Positions 47,112 to 55,979 of a DNA stretch of 64,000 nt are shown here, piece after piece (within the stretch, counting starts at the first letter, position 1; every line of letters starts with the position of its first letter). Source of the stretch: Aulosira sp. FACHB-615 (GTDB lineage: Bacteria > Cyanobacteriota > Cyanobacteriia > Cyanobacteriales > Nostocaceae). The stretch spans positions 186,001 through 250,000 of the forward strand of contig NZ_JACJSE010000002.1 in NCBI RefSeq assembly GCF_014698045.1, given 5' to 3'. The notes under the pieces are model-generated. The model ran no database searches, was not told the DNA's origin, and saw nothing but the letters and a program-made list of their open reading frames with translations. Both the position numbers and the translations under genes were made by a program.

Positions 47112-47759
47112 ATGCCGCTAATTCTTGAAGCTAGTAACTTATCACTCAACGATGTTCATCGCTTGCTGAAACTCGAAAAGCTTCCAAATGGCTCATTTAC
47201 AGACTTTTTAAGTTTAGAACCAGTCTCTGAGTTTGAACAGCAGGATTTATTGCGAATCAGAAATGACTTTGAGCGTTACTCTAGTGAAGGTAAAATTTCT
47301 GAAGGTTTAGTTAAATTTTTAACACTAGCGCCATTAATGCGGCTGGCAGGATTTTATGATGTGCCGATTCGGTTAACAATGGAAGATAGTGTGGCGATCG
47401 CAGTCGAAGATGAAGACAGAAGAATTACCGGACGGATGGATATTTTAGCCGTCAATAACGCTCAAACTCATACCACAGCACCTTTTTGGATTTTAGTTAT
47501 CGAAACAAAAAATAGTGCGATCCATGTGGGTGAGGGTTTGCCGCAATTAATCACTTACGCCTTTAAAAGTTTAGAGCAACAACCATCTGTGTGGGGTTTA
47601 GTTACCAACGGACAGCTTTATCAATTTGTTCATTTAACCCGCGCCCAACAGCCTACTTATCAACTTATGCCATTATTAAATCTTAATGAATCCCCCGATG
47701 CGATCGAGTTATTACAAGTTCTTAAAGGCATCTGTCAGTTAGTAAATCTTCAGAAATAA
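47112..47759 (+). CDS. PD-(D/E)XK nuclease-like protein (type I restriction R-subunit N-terminal domain type)
   Basis: A 215-residue soluble protein resembling the N-terminal nuclease domain of HsdR-type restriction subunits, found as a stand-alone protein in many cyanobacteria. The catalytic pattern is visible: GRMDILAV with Asp110, then ILVIETKNS with Glu131 and Lys133, followed by QLITYAFKSL and the closing VWGLVTNGQLYQFV. No helicase, specificity or methyltransferase gene is adjacent, so it is not an active type I restriction system as such. It is the first of four co-directional genes (47112-49722). Confidence 0.8.
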   Translation: MPLILEASNLSLNDVHRLLKLEKLPNGSFTDFLSLEPVSEFEQQDLLRIRNDFERYSSEGKISEGLVKFLTLAPLMRLAGFYDVPIRLTMEDSVAIAVEDEDRRITGRMDILAVNNAQTHTTAPFWILVIETKNSAIHVGEGLPQLITYAFKSLEQQPSVWGLVTNGQLYQFVHLTRAQQPTYQLMPLLNLNESPDAIELLQVLKGICQLVNLQK

Positions 47760-47784
47760 TAAACGTAGATATTGAGAGCCGCTT

Positions 47785-48492
47785 ATGTCTGAACCTGCCA
47801 TTGTAGACAGGATCAAGAGTGAAATCACAGCAGATGGTATACCATTTCCGCCTAGTGATTTACTAAGTGACGAACCACCATTGGAAAGTGATTTACACCG
47901 CGACCAAATTGAACTGCTAATTCGCACATTAAAGTTATGGTGGCAAGAAAGACAAGATTTCTATGCTTCTGGTAACTTGACAATTTACTACAGCCCCAGG
48001 CAAAAAAAATCAGAAGAATTTCGCGGCCCAGATTTTTTCGTGGTGTTAGGTACAGAAAAAAGAGACCGCAATAGTTGGATAGTCTGGCATGAAGACGGCA
48101 AATATCCTAATGTGATTGTCGAAATTTTGTCAGATTCCACAGCCGCAGTAGACAGAGGCTTGAAAAAACAAATTTATCAAGACACCTTCCGTACCCCTGA
48201 TTACTTCTGGTTTGACCCCGTTACTCTTGAGTTCCAAGGATTTCATTTAGTAGAAGGTAGATATCAACCAATTACACCCACCCCAGAAGGCAAACTCTGG
48301 AGTCAGCAGTTAGAACTGTATCTCGGCATGTATGAGGGCAAATTAAGATACTTTACGGCGGATAATCAGTTAATACCCACACCAGAAGAAAAAGCCCAAC
48401 AAGCAGAAAGCCGCGCCCAACAAGCCCAAGAGGAAGTTAATCGGTTAAGGGAGATTTTACTAGCGCAAGGTATTGACCCCGACAATATTTAA
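47785..48492 (+). CDS. Uma2 family endonuclease (DUF820) with C-terminal coiled coil
   Basis: A 235-residue Uma2-type protein. The active-site pattern is RGPDFFVVLG followed by PNVIVEILSDSTAAVDRG and then KKQIYQDTFRTPDYFWFDP. The C-terminal 30 residues (KAQQAESRAQQAQEEVNRLR) form a coiled coil typical of this Uma2 subgroup. It begins 25 bp after the previous nuclease-like gene. Family function is not established; a nuclease fold is established for relatives. Confidence 0.9.
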   Translation: MSEPAIVDRIKSEITADGIPFPPSDLLSDEPPLESDLHRDQIELLIRTLKLWWQERQDFYASGNLTIYYSPRQKKSEEFRGPDFFVVLGTEKRDRNSWIVWHEDGKYPNVIVEILSDSTAAVDRGLKKQIYQDTFRTPDYFWFDPVTLEFQGFHLVEGRYQPITPTPEGKLWSQQLELYLGMYEGKLRYFTADNQLIPTPEEKAQQAESRAQQAQEEVNRLREILLAQGIDPDNI

Positions 48493-48561
48493 TAGCATCA
48501 TGAAGTTAATACGAAGTTTTTTAAATAAAATAAGTATCATTGACCACGAGCAGGACATCAT

Positions 48562-49254
48562 TTGCAAGCGAAAGAGATTAAGGAGCAGTTAAAATCACTT
48601 ATCGAGGAAGCATCCTCGGTAGATCAAAATCTAGCGAGAAAATTGCATGAAATTAATCGTTGGGTTAAAGATATTAAGTTAGGTTCCCTGACGGCAAAAC
48701 CTTTGGTTCTGGCATTTCTGTTGGAAGTAATCACGGACTCTACCATTTGGTTAATGATTAAATCATTACCTTCCGAAGCAGAACAACAAGCTAAATTTGC
48801 CCAAATGACAGCAAATGAAAGATATTGGTATAGTTATCTTTTTCCTAAGTGGATTAATGCAACTGACACTAAATTTTATATTTGGAAACAAAAATTAATG
48901 TCGGGTGAATTTAATCAAGTGGATGATGGTATTATTAAATCTATAGCTCAAGATATTGTGAGTCGTGAAGGTAGTTTTTGGCAGAGGTATATTGCCGACC
49001 TTTCGATGGCGACAGACTTAATTGTTAGCAGTCGCAACAATCAACCATTATGTATTCAAATTACTAGTGTATCTGAAGAACTAAGTAACCAAAAATATCA
49101 TGATTGGAAAAGTACACTTAACTCATGGGAGATAGAAAGAGGCTTGTTTGTTAGTTACAATCCTAAAGATGCAAATTTCATTAATCAGTTAGTCAACGTT
49201 GCTTTGTATAACAGTGATTATCTTGCGGAAGGCAAATATCTGAAATTTGCCTAA
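48562..49254 (+). CDS. Hypothetical protein, 230 residues
   Basis: No family recognised with confidence. The N-terminal half is helical (AKEIKEQLKSLIEEASSV, then ARKLHEINRWVKDIKLGSL). The C-terminal half includes ATDLIVSSRNNQPLCIQITS and ERGLFVSYNPKDANFINQ, whose strand-strand layout (Asp, then a beta-strand ending in Gln-x-Thr) resembles a PD-(D/E)XK core with altered catalytic residues. The start is TTG at 48562, seven bases after AGGA; no ATG is available nearby. It is third in the co-directional run, 69 bp after the Uma2 gene. Confidence 0.65.
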   Translation: MQAKEIKEQLKSLIEEASSVDQNLARKLHEINRWVKDIKLGSLTAKPLVLAFLLEVITDSTIWLMIKSLPSEAEQQAKFAQMTANERYWYSYLFPKWINATDTKFYIWKQKLMSGEFNQVDDGIIKSIAQDIVSREGSFWQRYIADLSMATDLIVSSRNNQPLCIQITSVSEELSNQKYHDWKSTLNSWEIERGLFVSYNPKDANFINQLVNVALYNSDYLAEGKYLKFA

Positions 49255-49296
49255 TTTTTGATGTATTAATTCAATTAACTGCTTATCACAGCCTTT

Positions 49297-49722
49297 ATGC
49301 CTAATCAAAGTGAAACTGCAAGCTACGAAGGACAATTAGATAAATTTGCCCAAGCTTTAGCAACAGCCCGTAAAATGCAACAAGATTGGCTAACTTATGG
49401 TTTAGATTTTGTACATATCTATGTTGAAGATGTTGATGGAGATTGGCTAGAAACCTGGGAACATGACGAGATTTTAGGCAATCAGTTATTAGATGCAATT
49501 AAAGAATTTTTGGTCAGTGATGATATATTAGCTGTCCAGGTGAGACAGCAGTTAGGTGAAAAATCGCTGTTTGATTTTGCAGTTAACTTAGCAGCTTGTG
49601 AACGAATTGCGGAAGAAGGTGATAGATTATCTGCGGTGATTAATTTATTAGCTGATGATCATGTACATAATCTAGATGTTGGAAATTTAGCAGCACATCT
49701 AGTAGAAAGATTTTTCGCCTGA
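49297..49722 (+). CDS. Hypothetical protein, 141 residues
   Basis: A soluble, strongly acidic, largely helical protein (YEGQLDKFAQALATARKMQQ; YVEDVDGDWLETWEHDE). It begins 42 bp after the previous unknown gene and ends the co-directional run. I do not recognise the family. Acidity and small size would fit an inhibitor or partner of the preceding nuclease-fold proteins, but that is only a suggestion from position. Confidence 0.6.
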   Translation: MPNQSETASYEGQLDKFAQALATARKMQQDWLTYGLDFVHIYVEDVDGDWLETWEHDEILGNQLLDAIKEFLVSDDILAVQVRQQLGEKSLFDFAVNLAACERIAEEGDRLSAVINLLADDHVHNLDVGNLAAHLVERFFA

Positions 49723-49747
49723 AAATCTATCACCTTCGTAGTGATTC

Positions 49748-49882
49748 TTAGCAGTATTTTTGTTGAATAATTTCAACTTCTTTTTGAAGACCATTCGCAT
49801 GAATTAAGCCTACATAACCTCTAAATTGGCATTTGTCATCACTATCATACACAGAAACATGCTGAAGGGGAGACGAAATAAG
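49748..49882 (-). pseudogene. C-terminal fragment of a protein gene
   Basis: An open frame of 44 codons ending TAA at 49748-49750 reads SSPLQHVSVYDSDDKCQFRG, then YVGLIHANGLQKEVEIIQQK and YC. It has no start codon; an in-frame stop lies just upstream. The text looks like the end of a real, probably exported, cysteine-containing protein. A transposase remnant lies immediately upstream in the same orientation, so IS insertion may have removed the rest. Confidence 0.4.
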
Positions 49883-49940
49883 CTAGAAGACTCACTCTAT
49901 AAGCCTCATAGCTCTTAGACCTTATTGATAATACTTACAT

Positions 49941-50345
49941 TTATTGCGATTTAATCTCATTAATTCCATGACCATATCCATACAAATATCCTTGAAAAAG
50001 TGGCATCACTTGAGATAATATCTCTTGTTGCTCAGATATGTTACTATTCCCTAATTTTGGTAATAACTTAAAGTAAATTGGCAATGCTCTTTTATCCCAA
50101 ATTACACTTACCATCAATAAATTTATTCTCTTCCAATTAGTTCTATCAATTGCTAGATAAATTATTTTTTCCTCGCTACAGTATATTGATAACCATTCTT
50201 TAATAATCGGAAACCAGATTTTCTCAATTGTGAAATTCGGTAATGATAAAAATCTTTGTATTCTTTTTCTCCTACTTTCAAATTTTATTGGTAATGGTAG
50301 TCCATTCGCTAACTTTTCTGGCTCTCCCAGACTTGGGCTGATAAA
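49941..50345 (-). pseudogene. Transposase fragment (IS4-like, DDE type)
   Basis: A 134-codon open frame without a start codon, bounded by stops, encodes the central part of a DDE transposase. Recognisable text includes LPIKFESRRKRIQRFLSLP, then IWFPIIKEWL and YLAIDRTNWKRINLLMVSVI with the first catalytic Asp, and WDKRALPIYFKLLPKLGNSN. The second and third catalytic acidic residues and both protein ends are missing. This pattern is typical of cyanobacterial IS4-related elements. The element is dead. Confidence 0.75.
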
Positions 50346-50511
50346 TTAACACTAAAAAATGGCTCAAACGATTGATATAACAAGGTTTTACTAACATAAA
50401 AACAATGATTTAATAAAAATTTACTTTATTACTCTTGAATACCAAACTATGTAAGGATTTAACCTGATATTAAGTATTAATTTGTTATAGCTAGTCTAGG
50501 AGAGCCAAAAG
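50315..50511. repeat. Facing inverted GGCTCTCC motifs beside the transposase remnant
   Basis: TTTCTGGCTCTCCCAGACT (50315-50333) and, in complement at 50493-50511, TTTTGGCTCTCCTAGACT face each other about 180 bp apart. They may be the remaining end and an internal match of the decayed insertion sequence. The rest of the 50346-50769 gap is A/T-rich and shows no gene. Confidence 0.45.
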
Positions 50512-50689
50512 TTTTAAGTAAACATAAATCACATCAAATTCAAATAAGGAGTGTTACAAAAATAAATTTAGTTACACTAATGACAAATTAATAATTCTTT
50601 ATATATTTTGTTATGTTGACGATTGACTGGTAGAAATAACCGAAGCTTGCCCAATCAATGTGAATAGGCATATTATTTCTCTACCTTCG

Positions 50690-50730
50690 CAGGCTTTGTT
50701 TGTATAGCCCCAGATTTCCAGTTTCTTGGG
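50690..50730. repeat. Fragment of the ACAAACAAAGCCTGC repeat family
   Basis: GCAGGCTTTGTTTGTATAGCC at about 50689-50709 matches, in complement, GGCTATACAAACAAAGCCTG at 56098-56117 and ACAAACAAAGCCTGC near 61104. Only part of the unit is present here. Confidence 0.55.
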
Positions 50731-50769
50731 TTATATACAGCCTCTTATCGAATTGGGATGACTTGACTT

Positions 50770-50979
50770 TCAGTTGCGCTTCCAGCCTAGATAAGTAACA
50801 TAAATAATTGCAGCCAACTGCATTGGTAGTAGGAAAACTACACTCTTTAAATAATAATTAATTTCTAAATTAGACATGGTACTAAAATATCCACAGCCTA
50901 ATAGCAGTAAGAAAAACCAAATGAGATGTTTACGTTTGAGCATTGGCATAGTAGTAAAACTCAGACTATTTTTTCCCAT
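50770..50979 (-). CDS. Small membrane protein, 69 residues
   Basis: Two hydrophobic helices (LIWFFLLLLGCGYFS and VVFLLPMQLAAIIYVTYLGW) ending in KRN. The ATG at 50979 is used; a TTG at 51000 would add seven residues, and neither has a well-placed ribosome-binding site. It follows a DUF2752 gene on the same strand after 99 bp and may be its small partner. No family is assigned. Confidence 0.45.
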   Translation of the reverse strand: MGKNSLSFTTMPMLKRKHLIWFFLLLLGCGYFSTMSNLEINYYLKSVVFLLPMQLAAIIYVTYLGWKRN

Positions 50980-51078
50980 CCTAATTGATATATGAACCAA
51001 AGAGACAAGGGTGAAAAGGTAGACAAGGAAGAAAGATGTTTGTAAATGATTGAGGAATTGCTCTAGCCATTCAAAGAC

Positions 51079-51558
51079 TTACTGAAAAAGCCATTGACCC
51101 AAAGGAGATTGACTAAAGGCAATATACAATTCTCCTGTTTGTGAGATGTGATACAGCCGGAAAGTATGATAAATTAACACGATCAGTAAAAACAGTATTT
51201 GTACCTTTTTCAGTCTTAATAGTTGACAATATAAAGTTTTAATTTCCTGCCTAGTTAACAATTCTAAGGTAACGTGAACTATGGCAATGACAAAACTAGC
51301 AAATAAAATAGGGCCAAATAAATTCTCGGTAAATGCTTGGTTTAAGTCTCCTCGCCCAATAGCCATAAATGAACGTGTCATACCACAGGTAGGACAAGGG
51401 ATTCCTGTTAAGTGTCTAATAGGACAGACTAAAAACCCAAGACGATAATTTTGGTTGTAAAAATATGTACCAAATAGTGGGGTATAAGAGAACCCTAATA
51501 TACCCCAACGTACTAGCTTACCGTGGCACGATAGAGGAGTAGAAGATAATTTCAACAC
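51079..51558 (-). CDS. DUF2752 family membrane protein
   Basis: A 159-residue protein with the DUF2752 hallmark CPIRHLTGIPCPTCGMTRSF, in which conserved cysteines precede a hydrophobic helix, and two further helices (LFGPILFASFVIAIVHVTLE; VQILFLLIVLIYHTFRLY). Function is not established. The GTG start at 51558 is supported by AGAGGA seven bases upstream. A TM2-domain gene lies 50 bp upstream on the same strand; DUF2752 and TM2 genes often neighbour each other, possibly acting together in the membrane. Confidence 0.85.
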   Translation of the reverse strand: MLKLSSTPLSCHGKLVRWGILGFSYTPLFGTYFYNQNYRLGFLVCPIRHLTGIPCPTCGMTRSFMAIGRGDLNQAFTENLFGPILFASFVIAIVHVTLELLTRQEIKTLYCQLLRLKKVQILFLLIVLIYHTFRLYHISQTGELYIAFSQSPLGQWLFQ

Positions 51559-51608
51559 AGATGTCCTCTGAAATCACAACGGCAAATGAAACCTGCCAAA
51601 ATTAAAAC

Positions 51609-51875
51609 TTAAAACCAGCCTTTTTTGTTGACAATGTAAGCCTCAACAAATTCCTCATCGGTTTTGGTTAAGTAAATAACTCCTTCTACTAAACCAATAA
51701 TGCCCATAATTGCTCCACCAAAACCACAGGTGAGGATGCTAACCAGCAACATGATTAAGCCTTCGGTTGTGTAACCGAGAATAAACTTGTGAATCCCTAA
51801 AGCTCCTAACAAGATTGCACAAATTCCTGCTGCTAGTTTTTTACTACTGGTATCGCTAGGACTGTTATTAGACAT
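51609..51875 (-). CDS. TM2 domain membrane protein
   Basis: An 88-residue protein consisting of a TM2 domain: KKLAAGICAILLGALGIHKF, then a turn with YTTEGLIM and a second helix (LLVSILTCGFGGAIMGIIGL), followed by the YLTKTDEEF cytosolic tail. It is closely similar to the TM2 protein at 52172-52450 (shared HKFILGY..EG.IML, IGL.EG.IYL and the tail Y.VNK.GWF), indicating gene duplication. TM2 proteins are small membrane proteins of unknown role. Confidence 0.9.
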   Translation of the reverse strand: MSNNSPSDTSSKKLAAGICAILLGALGIHKFILGYTTEGLIMLLVSILTCGFGGAIMGIIGLVEGVIYLTKTDEEFVEAYIVNKKGWF

Positions 51876-52114
51876 TGGTTAGAAATACGCCTCAAGCATA
51901 AATAACACTCCAATTTTATAGTAACTTTATTTACTTAGCCTCTACATATTTACAACAGATACAATTTGTTATCTATTAAACCTTCTGTTACGCTTTGCTG
52001 GGAACTTGGAGCGTCTAGCACAGAAAGTCAAAGGTAGCATTAAATATAGTTAAGTATTGTATTTAAAATATCAAGATAAGTTACAGTATATTGATAAAAT
52101 ATGAACATTTTTCA

Positions 52115-52146
52115 GATACCCAATTTTCTGAAGAAAGTCGGGTATC
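52115..52146 (-). terminator. Hairpin downstream of TM2 gene
   Basis: GATACCC (52115-52121) and GGGTATC (52140-52146) pair around a partly complementary interior (TTTTCTGAAGAAA). It lies about 26 bp after the stop of the minus-strand TM2 gene, where a terminator would be expected. Confidence 0.5.
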
Positions 52147-52171
52147 TTGTTGTTCTTGTGAGATATGAGCT

Positions 52172-52450
52172 TTAGAACCAGCCTTGTTTATTGACAAAAT
52201 AGATATCGGCAAATTCTTCTGAGGATTTGTTTAAATAAATCATGCCTTCAATCAAACCGATCAGCTGCATCACTATCAAGGCGACTCCATAAGTAAAAGT
52301 ACCTGCAACTATGGATATAGCCAACATAATAAAGCCTTCAGCAGCATATCCTAAAATAAATTTATGAACGCCAAACCCGCCAAAAATTATCCCGCAGTAA
52401 CCAGCCAAAAGTTGCTTATTAGGATGACTAGTAGGGTTGAGATTTGCCAT
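52172..52450 (-). CDS. TM2 domain membrane protein (second copy)
   Basis: A 92-residue TM2 protein. The ATG at 52450 is chosen because GAGGAG lies eleven bases upstream; the in-frame TTG further upstream overlaps that ribosome-binding site. The domain is NKQLLAGYCGIIFGGFGVHK followed by FILGYAAEGFIMLAISIVAG and IGLIEGMIYLNKSSEEFADI. It is a paralogue of the gene at 51609-51875, about 300 bp away on the same strand. Confidence 0.9.
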   Translation of the reverse strand: MANLNPTSHPNKQLLAGYCGIIFGGFGVHKFILGYAAEGFIMLAISIVAGTFTYGVALIVMQLIGLIEGMIYLNKSSEEFADIYFVNKQGWF

Positions 52451-53450
52451 AGTATTCTTACTCCTCAAAGATCAGTGGAAAACTAAATTTTTCTTTTGAT
52501 GAAGAACAGTTGAGTTCAATTCATAATTTGTAATTAATGTTTTTGAATCTCAATATAGAAATGCAGAAATCACCAAGAAACACAGTGTTTTTTCTTAGTC
52601 GTACATGAATAGTCAGCTAGGAAAAACTATTTATGAAACTGATTTTTTGTTAGTATACGCCTAACGTTTACCTAAATAAAGATGTCAACACTTTAAAGGA
52701 AACACTACAAAATATAAGTAATAGGGACAAGTATTTTGTAGCTGCAAACTAGCAAGCTACTTGATTTACAGCAGAATCCGAGCATCAAAATTCAGAATTA
52801 GATTAGTTTTCTAAGCTAGGTAGAAAACTAATTTGTGTACTTTATTTACTTGAAATCTGCTGTATGTATTTAATTGTGATTATGACATCAAAAACAGTGA
52901 TTTTGTAGATTCGTAAGTATGATTTCTCTGGAGGAGGATAAATACTCATAATCATCAAAAAACGGCGATATCATACCATTTCTTTCAAGTCCATTAATGT
53001 TATTTCCGGACTTTTTTGATATGGCTGCAAGGATGAGATTTTAAATTAGCTGTAAAGGGATAAATTCGATACAGATGGCATGTATTCCTCAACTAGAAAA
53101 TTATGCCATTTTGGTACTAGTGAATTGAAGTTACACTGAATACCTTATTTAATTGTTTTGCATCACTCCTATGGTTAAGGGCTATGATTCAATATCGCTT
53201 GCCAAATATGACACAGATAGGCAATCAACATCTGAAAAATAGCTTTCACTATCTAGATAGTACTAGAGGTTTATCTAGAAGTTTTGTAGTCTATTTGACA
53301 GTAATGTTGGAATTTTTTGGCTGTCAATATGATTAAATTTCAGCCAAATCTCATAGAATACTTGCTTTAGTAATCACCTACGAAAAATCATGACCTACGC
53401 AGATGTAATCAGATATTTTTTGCTACGGCAACCGTATTAAATATGTTTCA
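52451..53450. other. About 1 kb without a supported gene
   Basis: A/T-rich DNA with no open frame that reads like protein and no tRNA-like fold seen. The only distinct structure is AAGTCC...GGACTT followed by a T run at 52989-53019, an orphan terminator-like hairpin on the plus strand with no gene before it. The upstream TM2 promoter must lie at the left edge. Confidence 0.4.
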
Positions 53451-55004
53451 TTAGTTACTACTGCCCAAGAGGAAAAGACTCAGTAGTGTGCCACTATTCC
53501 AGAGGCTGTGGAGTAGCATGGGAGCAAGGAGATTGCGCGATCGCGTGTACACTACTCCCAGGATGATCCCCAAGGCGGTGAGTGGTAAAACTTCTGACAA
53601 GCTCAGGTGAGCGATCGCAAACAACAAGCTACTGGCCAAAATTGCCCCCCACACAGGTAAATAACGGGTGAGAGAGGGTAGCAAAAAGCCTCTAAATAAA
53701 ATTTCTTCAAATATGGGAGCAGCGATCGCGGCTGTGGAGAAAAATATTCCTAATGCGATAGAATCTTGACTTTCTAGCGCCAGTTGTAATAACGGATTAC
53801 TACCACCCTGCCCTTGCCAGAGTTTTTGATTAATCAACGACACCACCACAACCACAGGTAAAGCGGTGCAGTAACCGCCTAATCCCCACAGCCACCAATT
53901 ATCTTGGAGTTGGAATTTAAACCACAATCTTGGTAGAGGGAAAAACCGTTTGATGGAGAAATACATCACCGACAGCGCCCCAGCCGCCACCAACAAGTAA
54001 CTAACCAACACTGAAAAAGCTTGTAAGCGTACACCTACAATCGGGCGGGGAATTGGCAGTATAGATAATAAAATGGGAACAAAAACTTGTCCCATAAAGA
54101 AAAATCCCACAACAAAAACCTGGAGTACGGTTTCGCCATCCCAGGGTGTTGTCCAAACCAAATCACCATTTTGTGCCAATAACGCTTCTTTTCCTTTCAG
54201 CAAGCGTTGTGTCAATAAGAAAATCAGCAGAATTGTGCCGATCAATGCGGCTAAGGCGGGGATCGTGCCGATGAGGGTGAGTTTAAATACTGCTTGGGCT
54301 GCGGCTGATTGCTGTGCAGCTTTAACTGCGGCTAAAGGTTCTTGACGTTGCTGGAGTTGGTATAGCTGAATCAGAGCCTTATTCCGAAACCAACCATCTA
54401 AATTCTTTTTAATTAGCTGCTGGGCGTTGGGTAAAATTCGCGGAGGATCACTCCAGAGTCCGCTCAAGATAGTCGCGGTATCTGCAAAATCGCTGTTGAG
54501 TGCTGGTTTTTGTAATTCCGCCCAAGTTTTCAAGGCTGTGTCTTGTTGTCCTTGTTGTACTTGTAAAATTCCCAGACGTAAATCTAACTCGGCGAGTAAT
54601 TTTTGCTGTTGGTAAAGAGATTGCTGTAATTGTTTCTTGGTGACTTCTGGAGATGCGCTAGTGTCAACAGTGTCTTGTGGTAGGGGTTTAGCTGGAGAAC
54701 TTAACTGTGTAAGTTGGCTGTTAAGCTGATCTAAATTAGTTTGTACAGATTTACGTGCTGCTTGATATTGCTGTGTGGCATTTTCTAGGGGCTGATCTTC
54801 CAGGATAGCTTGGCGAATTACCTGAAAATTATCACCATTGCTATCTTCTGGCTGCCAAGCTTGGGCTTGCAGCGCAATATTGATTTGATAAAGTTCCAGA
54901 CGACTTTGGAACTGTGGTTTCTGCCAACTACTGACTAGCGACAAAGTTGCCAATACAACTGCTATCACAGTCGAAATGATTAAAACCAATCGTTTGAGAG
55001 TCAT
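53451..55004 (-). CDS. CPBP family intramembrane glutamic endopeptidase
   Basis: A 517-residue membrane protease of the CPBP (CAAX-protease/bacteriocin-processing) family. An N-terminal anchor (LVLIISTVIAVVLATLSLVS) is followed by a long Gln-rich soluble region (about 35-230) with coiled-coil character, then about eight membrane helices. The catalytic motifs lie near the C-terminus: Glu433-Glu434-x3-Arg438 (EEILFRG), His466 (FAIAHLS) and His499 (HSLWN). Cyanobacterial members with this long N-terminal domain are common; substrates are unknown. The gene is isolated, with a Uma2 gene upstream on the same strand. Confidence 0.9.
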   Translation of the reverse strand: MTLKRLVLIISTVIAVVLATLSLVSSWQKPQFQSRLELYQINIALQAQAWQPEDSNGDNFQVIRQAILEDQPLENATQQYQAARKSVQTNLDQLNSQLTQLSSPAKPLPQDTVDTSASPEVTKKQLQQSLYQQQKLLAELDLRLGILQVQQGQQDTALKTWAELQKPALNSDFADTATILSGLWSDPPRILPNAQQLIKKNLDGWFRNKALIQLYQLQQRQEPLAAVKAAQQSAAAQAVFKLTLIGTIPALAALIGTILLIFLLTQRLLKGKEALLAQNGDLVWTTPWDGETVLQVFVVGFFFMGQVFVPILLSILPIPRPIVGVRLQAFSVLVSYLLVAAGALSVMYFSIKRFFPLPRLWFKFQLQDNWWLWGLGGYCTALPVVVVVSLINQKLWQGQGGSNPLLQLALESQDSIALGIFFSTAAIAAPIFEEILFRGFLLPSLTRYLPVWGAILASSLLFAIAHLSLSEVLPLTALGIILGVVYTRSRNLLAPMLLHSLWNSGTLLSLFLLGSSN

Positions 55005-55150
55005 CTATCCCCCTTGGACGAACCAGAATATGCCCCTTGGGAATTATCGCAAGAAAAAGCAGGAGGTGGATAGATATGGTCAAGATTGTGAGTCTACTTT
55101 ACAAGAATAGCGATCGCTCACCGCACCACAGGATGTTAAATTACAACTCA

Positions 55151-55786
55151 TTAACCCTCTAGCTGACTTCTTACCCAAGCACGAAATAATTTGAGTAAAG
55201 CAATTTCACTCATAGTTTTACTTTGTTCGATAAATCGGCTCATATCACGTACTGATACTATCGGAAAGGCAAGGCTAAACTCACACTCAATATATTGCCC
55301 TTCTAATAATTGATAAAATTTTAAATTCTGGCCGTTATATCTCCATAGTTCAGAAATACCTAATGCGGCGTAAATATTAAACTTATTAACTGAACTACTA
55401 GTAATATCAACTTCTATTGCTAAATCAGGTGGTGGATCAGTTTCTAAGTCTAAAGTTTCTTTATTTCTGACTCTTGATTCATTTTGTATATAGTAACAGT
55501 TATCTGGTTCTATGCCTCGGTTTAATAATCTTCGTTTTAAAGTTGTAGAACCAGCACTTTTAAGTTCTAATGATAATTCCTCAACCAAACTAAATATTAA
55601 CCGATCAAATTGAATTTTAGGGTTTTCATGTTCAAATAGTGGTGTCATAATTTCTAAAGTACCGCATTCATACGCAAACCGAGAACCTCTCTCTTCACCT
55701 GTATCTCTTAGCAAAGCTTCAAAGGTTTCCCAGCTAACGTTGTGCAGAACTGTTCTTTGTTCAGCAGGCGTTGACTTGGCAAGCAT
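55151..55786 (-). CDS. Uma2 family endonuclease (DUF820)
   Basis: A 211-residue Uma2-type protein with the active-site pattern GIEPDNCYYIQN and DPPPDLAIEVDITSSSVNKF, then GISELWRYNGQNLKFYQL. It opens with the subgroup feature VSWETFEALLRDTGEERGSR. It is similar to the Uma2 protein at 27445-28077, so the window holds two members of this subgroup plus two of others. No partner gene is adjacent. Confidence 0.9.
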   Translation of the reverse strand: MLAKSTPAEQRTVLHNVSWETFEALLRDTGEERGSRFAYECGTLEIMTPLFEHENPKIQFDRLIFSLVEELSLELKSAGSTTLKRRLLNRGIEPDNCYYIQNESRVRNKETLDLETDPPPDLAIEVDITSSSVNKFNIYAALGISELWRYNGQNLKFYQLLEGQYIECEFSLAFPIVSVRDMSRFIEQSKTMSEIALLKLFRAWVRSQLEG

Positions 55787-55859
55787 ACGAAAATGTTGAT
55801 TTTATCAGATTACTAGATAAACAAATTTTATCGTGTATGTACATCAAGCGGGCATCAAC

Positions 55860-55954
55860 TATGGCGTTTTTCGGTTTAGTGCAGTACAAGTTAATAGGTA
55901 ATAGAGGCTAGAGACTAGAGGAATGTATCTTATTAAGACGGAAAACGCTGTAGT
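55860..55954 (-). repeat. TATAGCGGTTCT-family repeat, copy
   Basis: TATGGCGTTTTTCGGTTTAG ... GGAAAACGCTGTAG with the shared interior GTGCAGTACAAGTTAATAGG and GAGGCTAGAGACTAGAGG. It is inverted relative to the copies at 57240 and 63316, which contain CTTGTACTGCAC. Confidence 0.65.
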
Positions 55955-55979
55955 ATTCCTCCACATAAATCACATCATA

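Noticed and set aside
47112..48492. Complete type I restriction-modification system
   Set aside because: Only an HsdR-N-like nuclease domain is present; there is no helicase part, HsdM or HsdS gene nearby.
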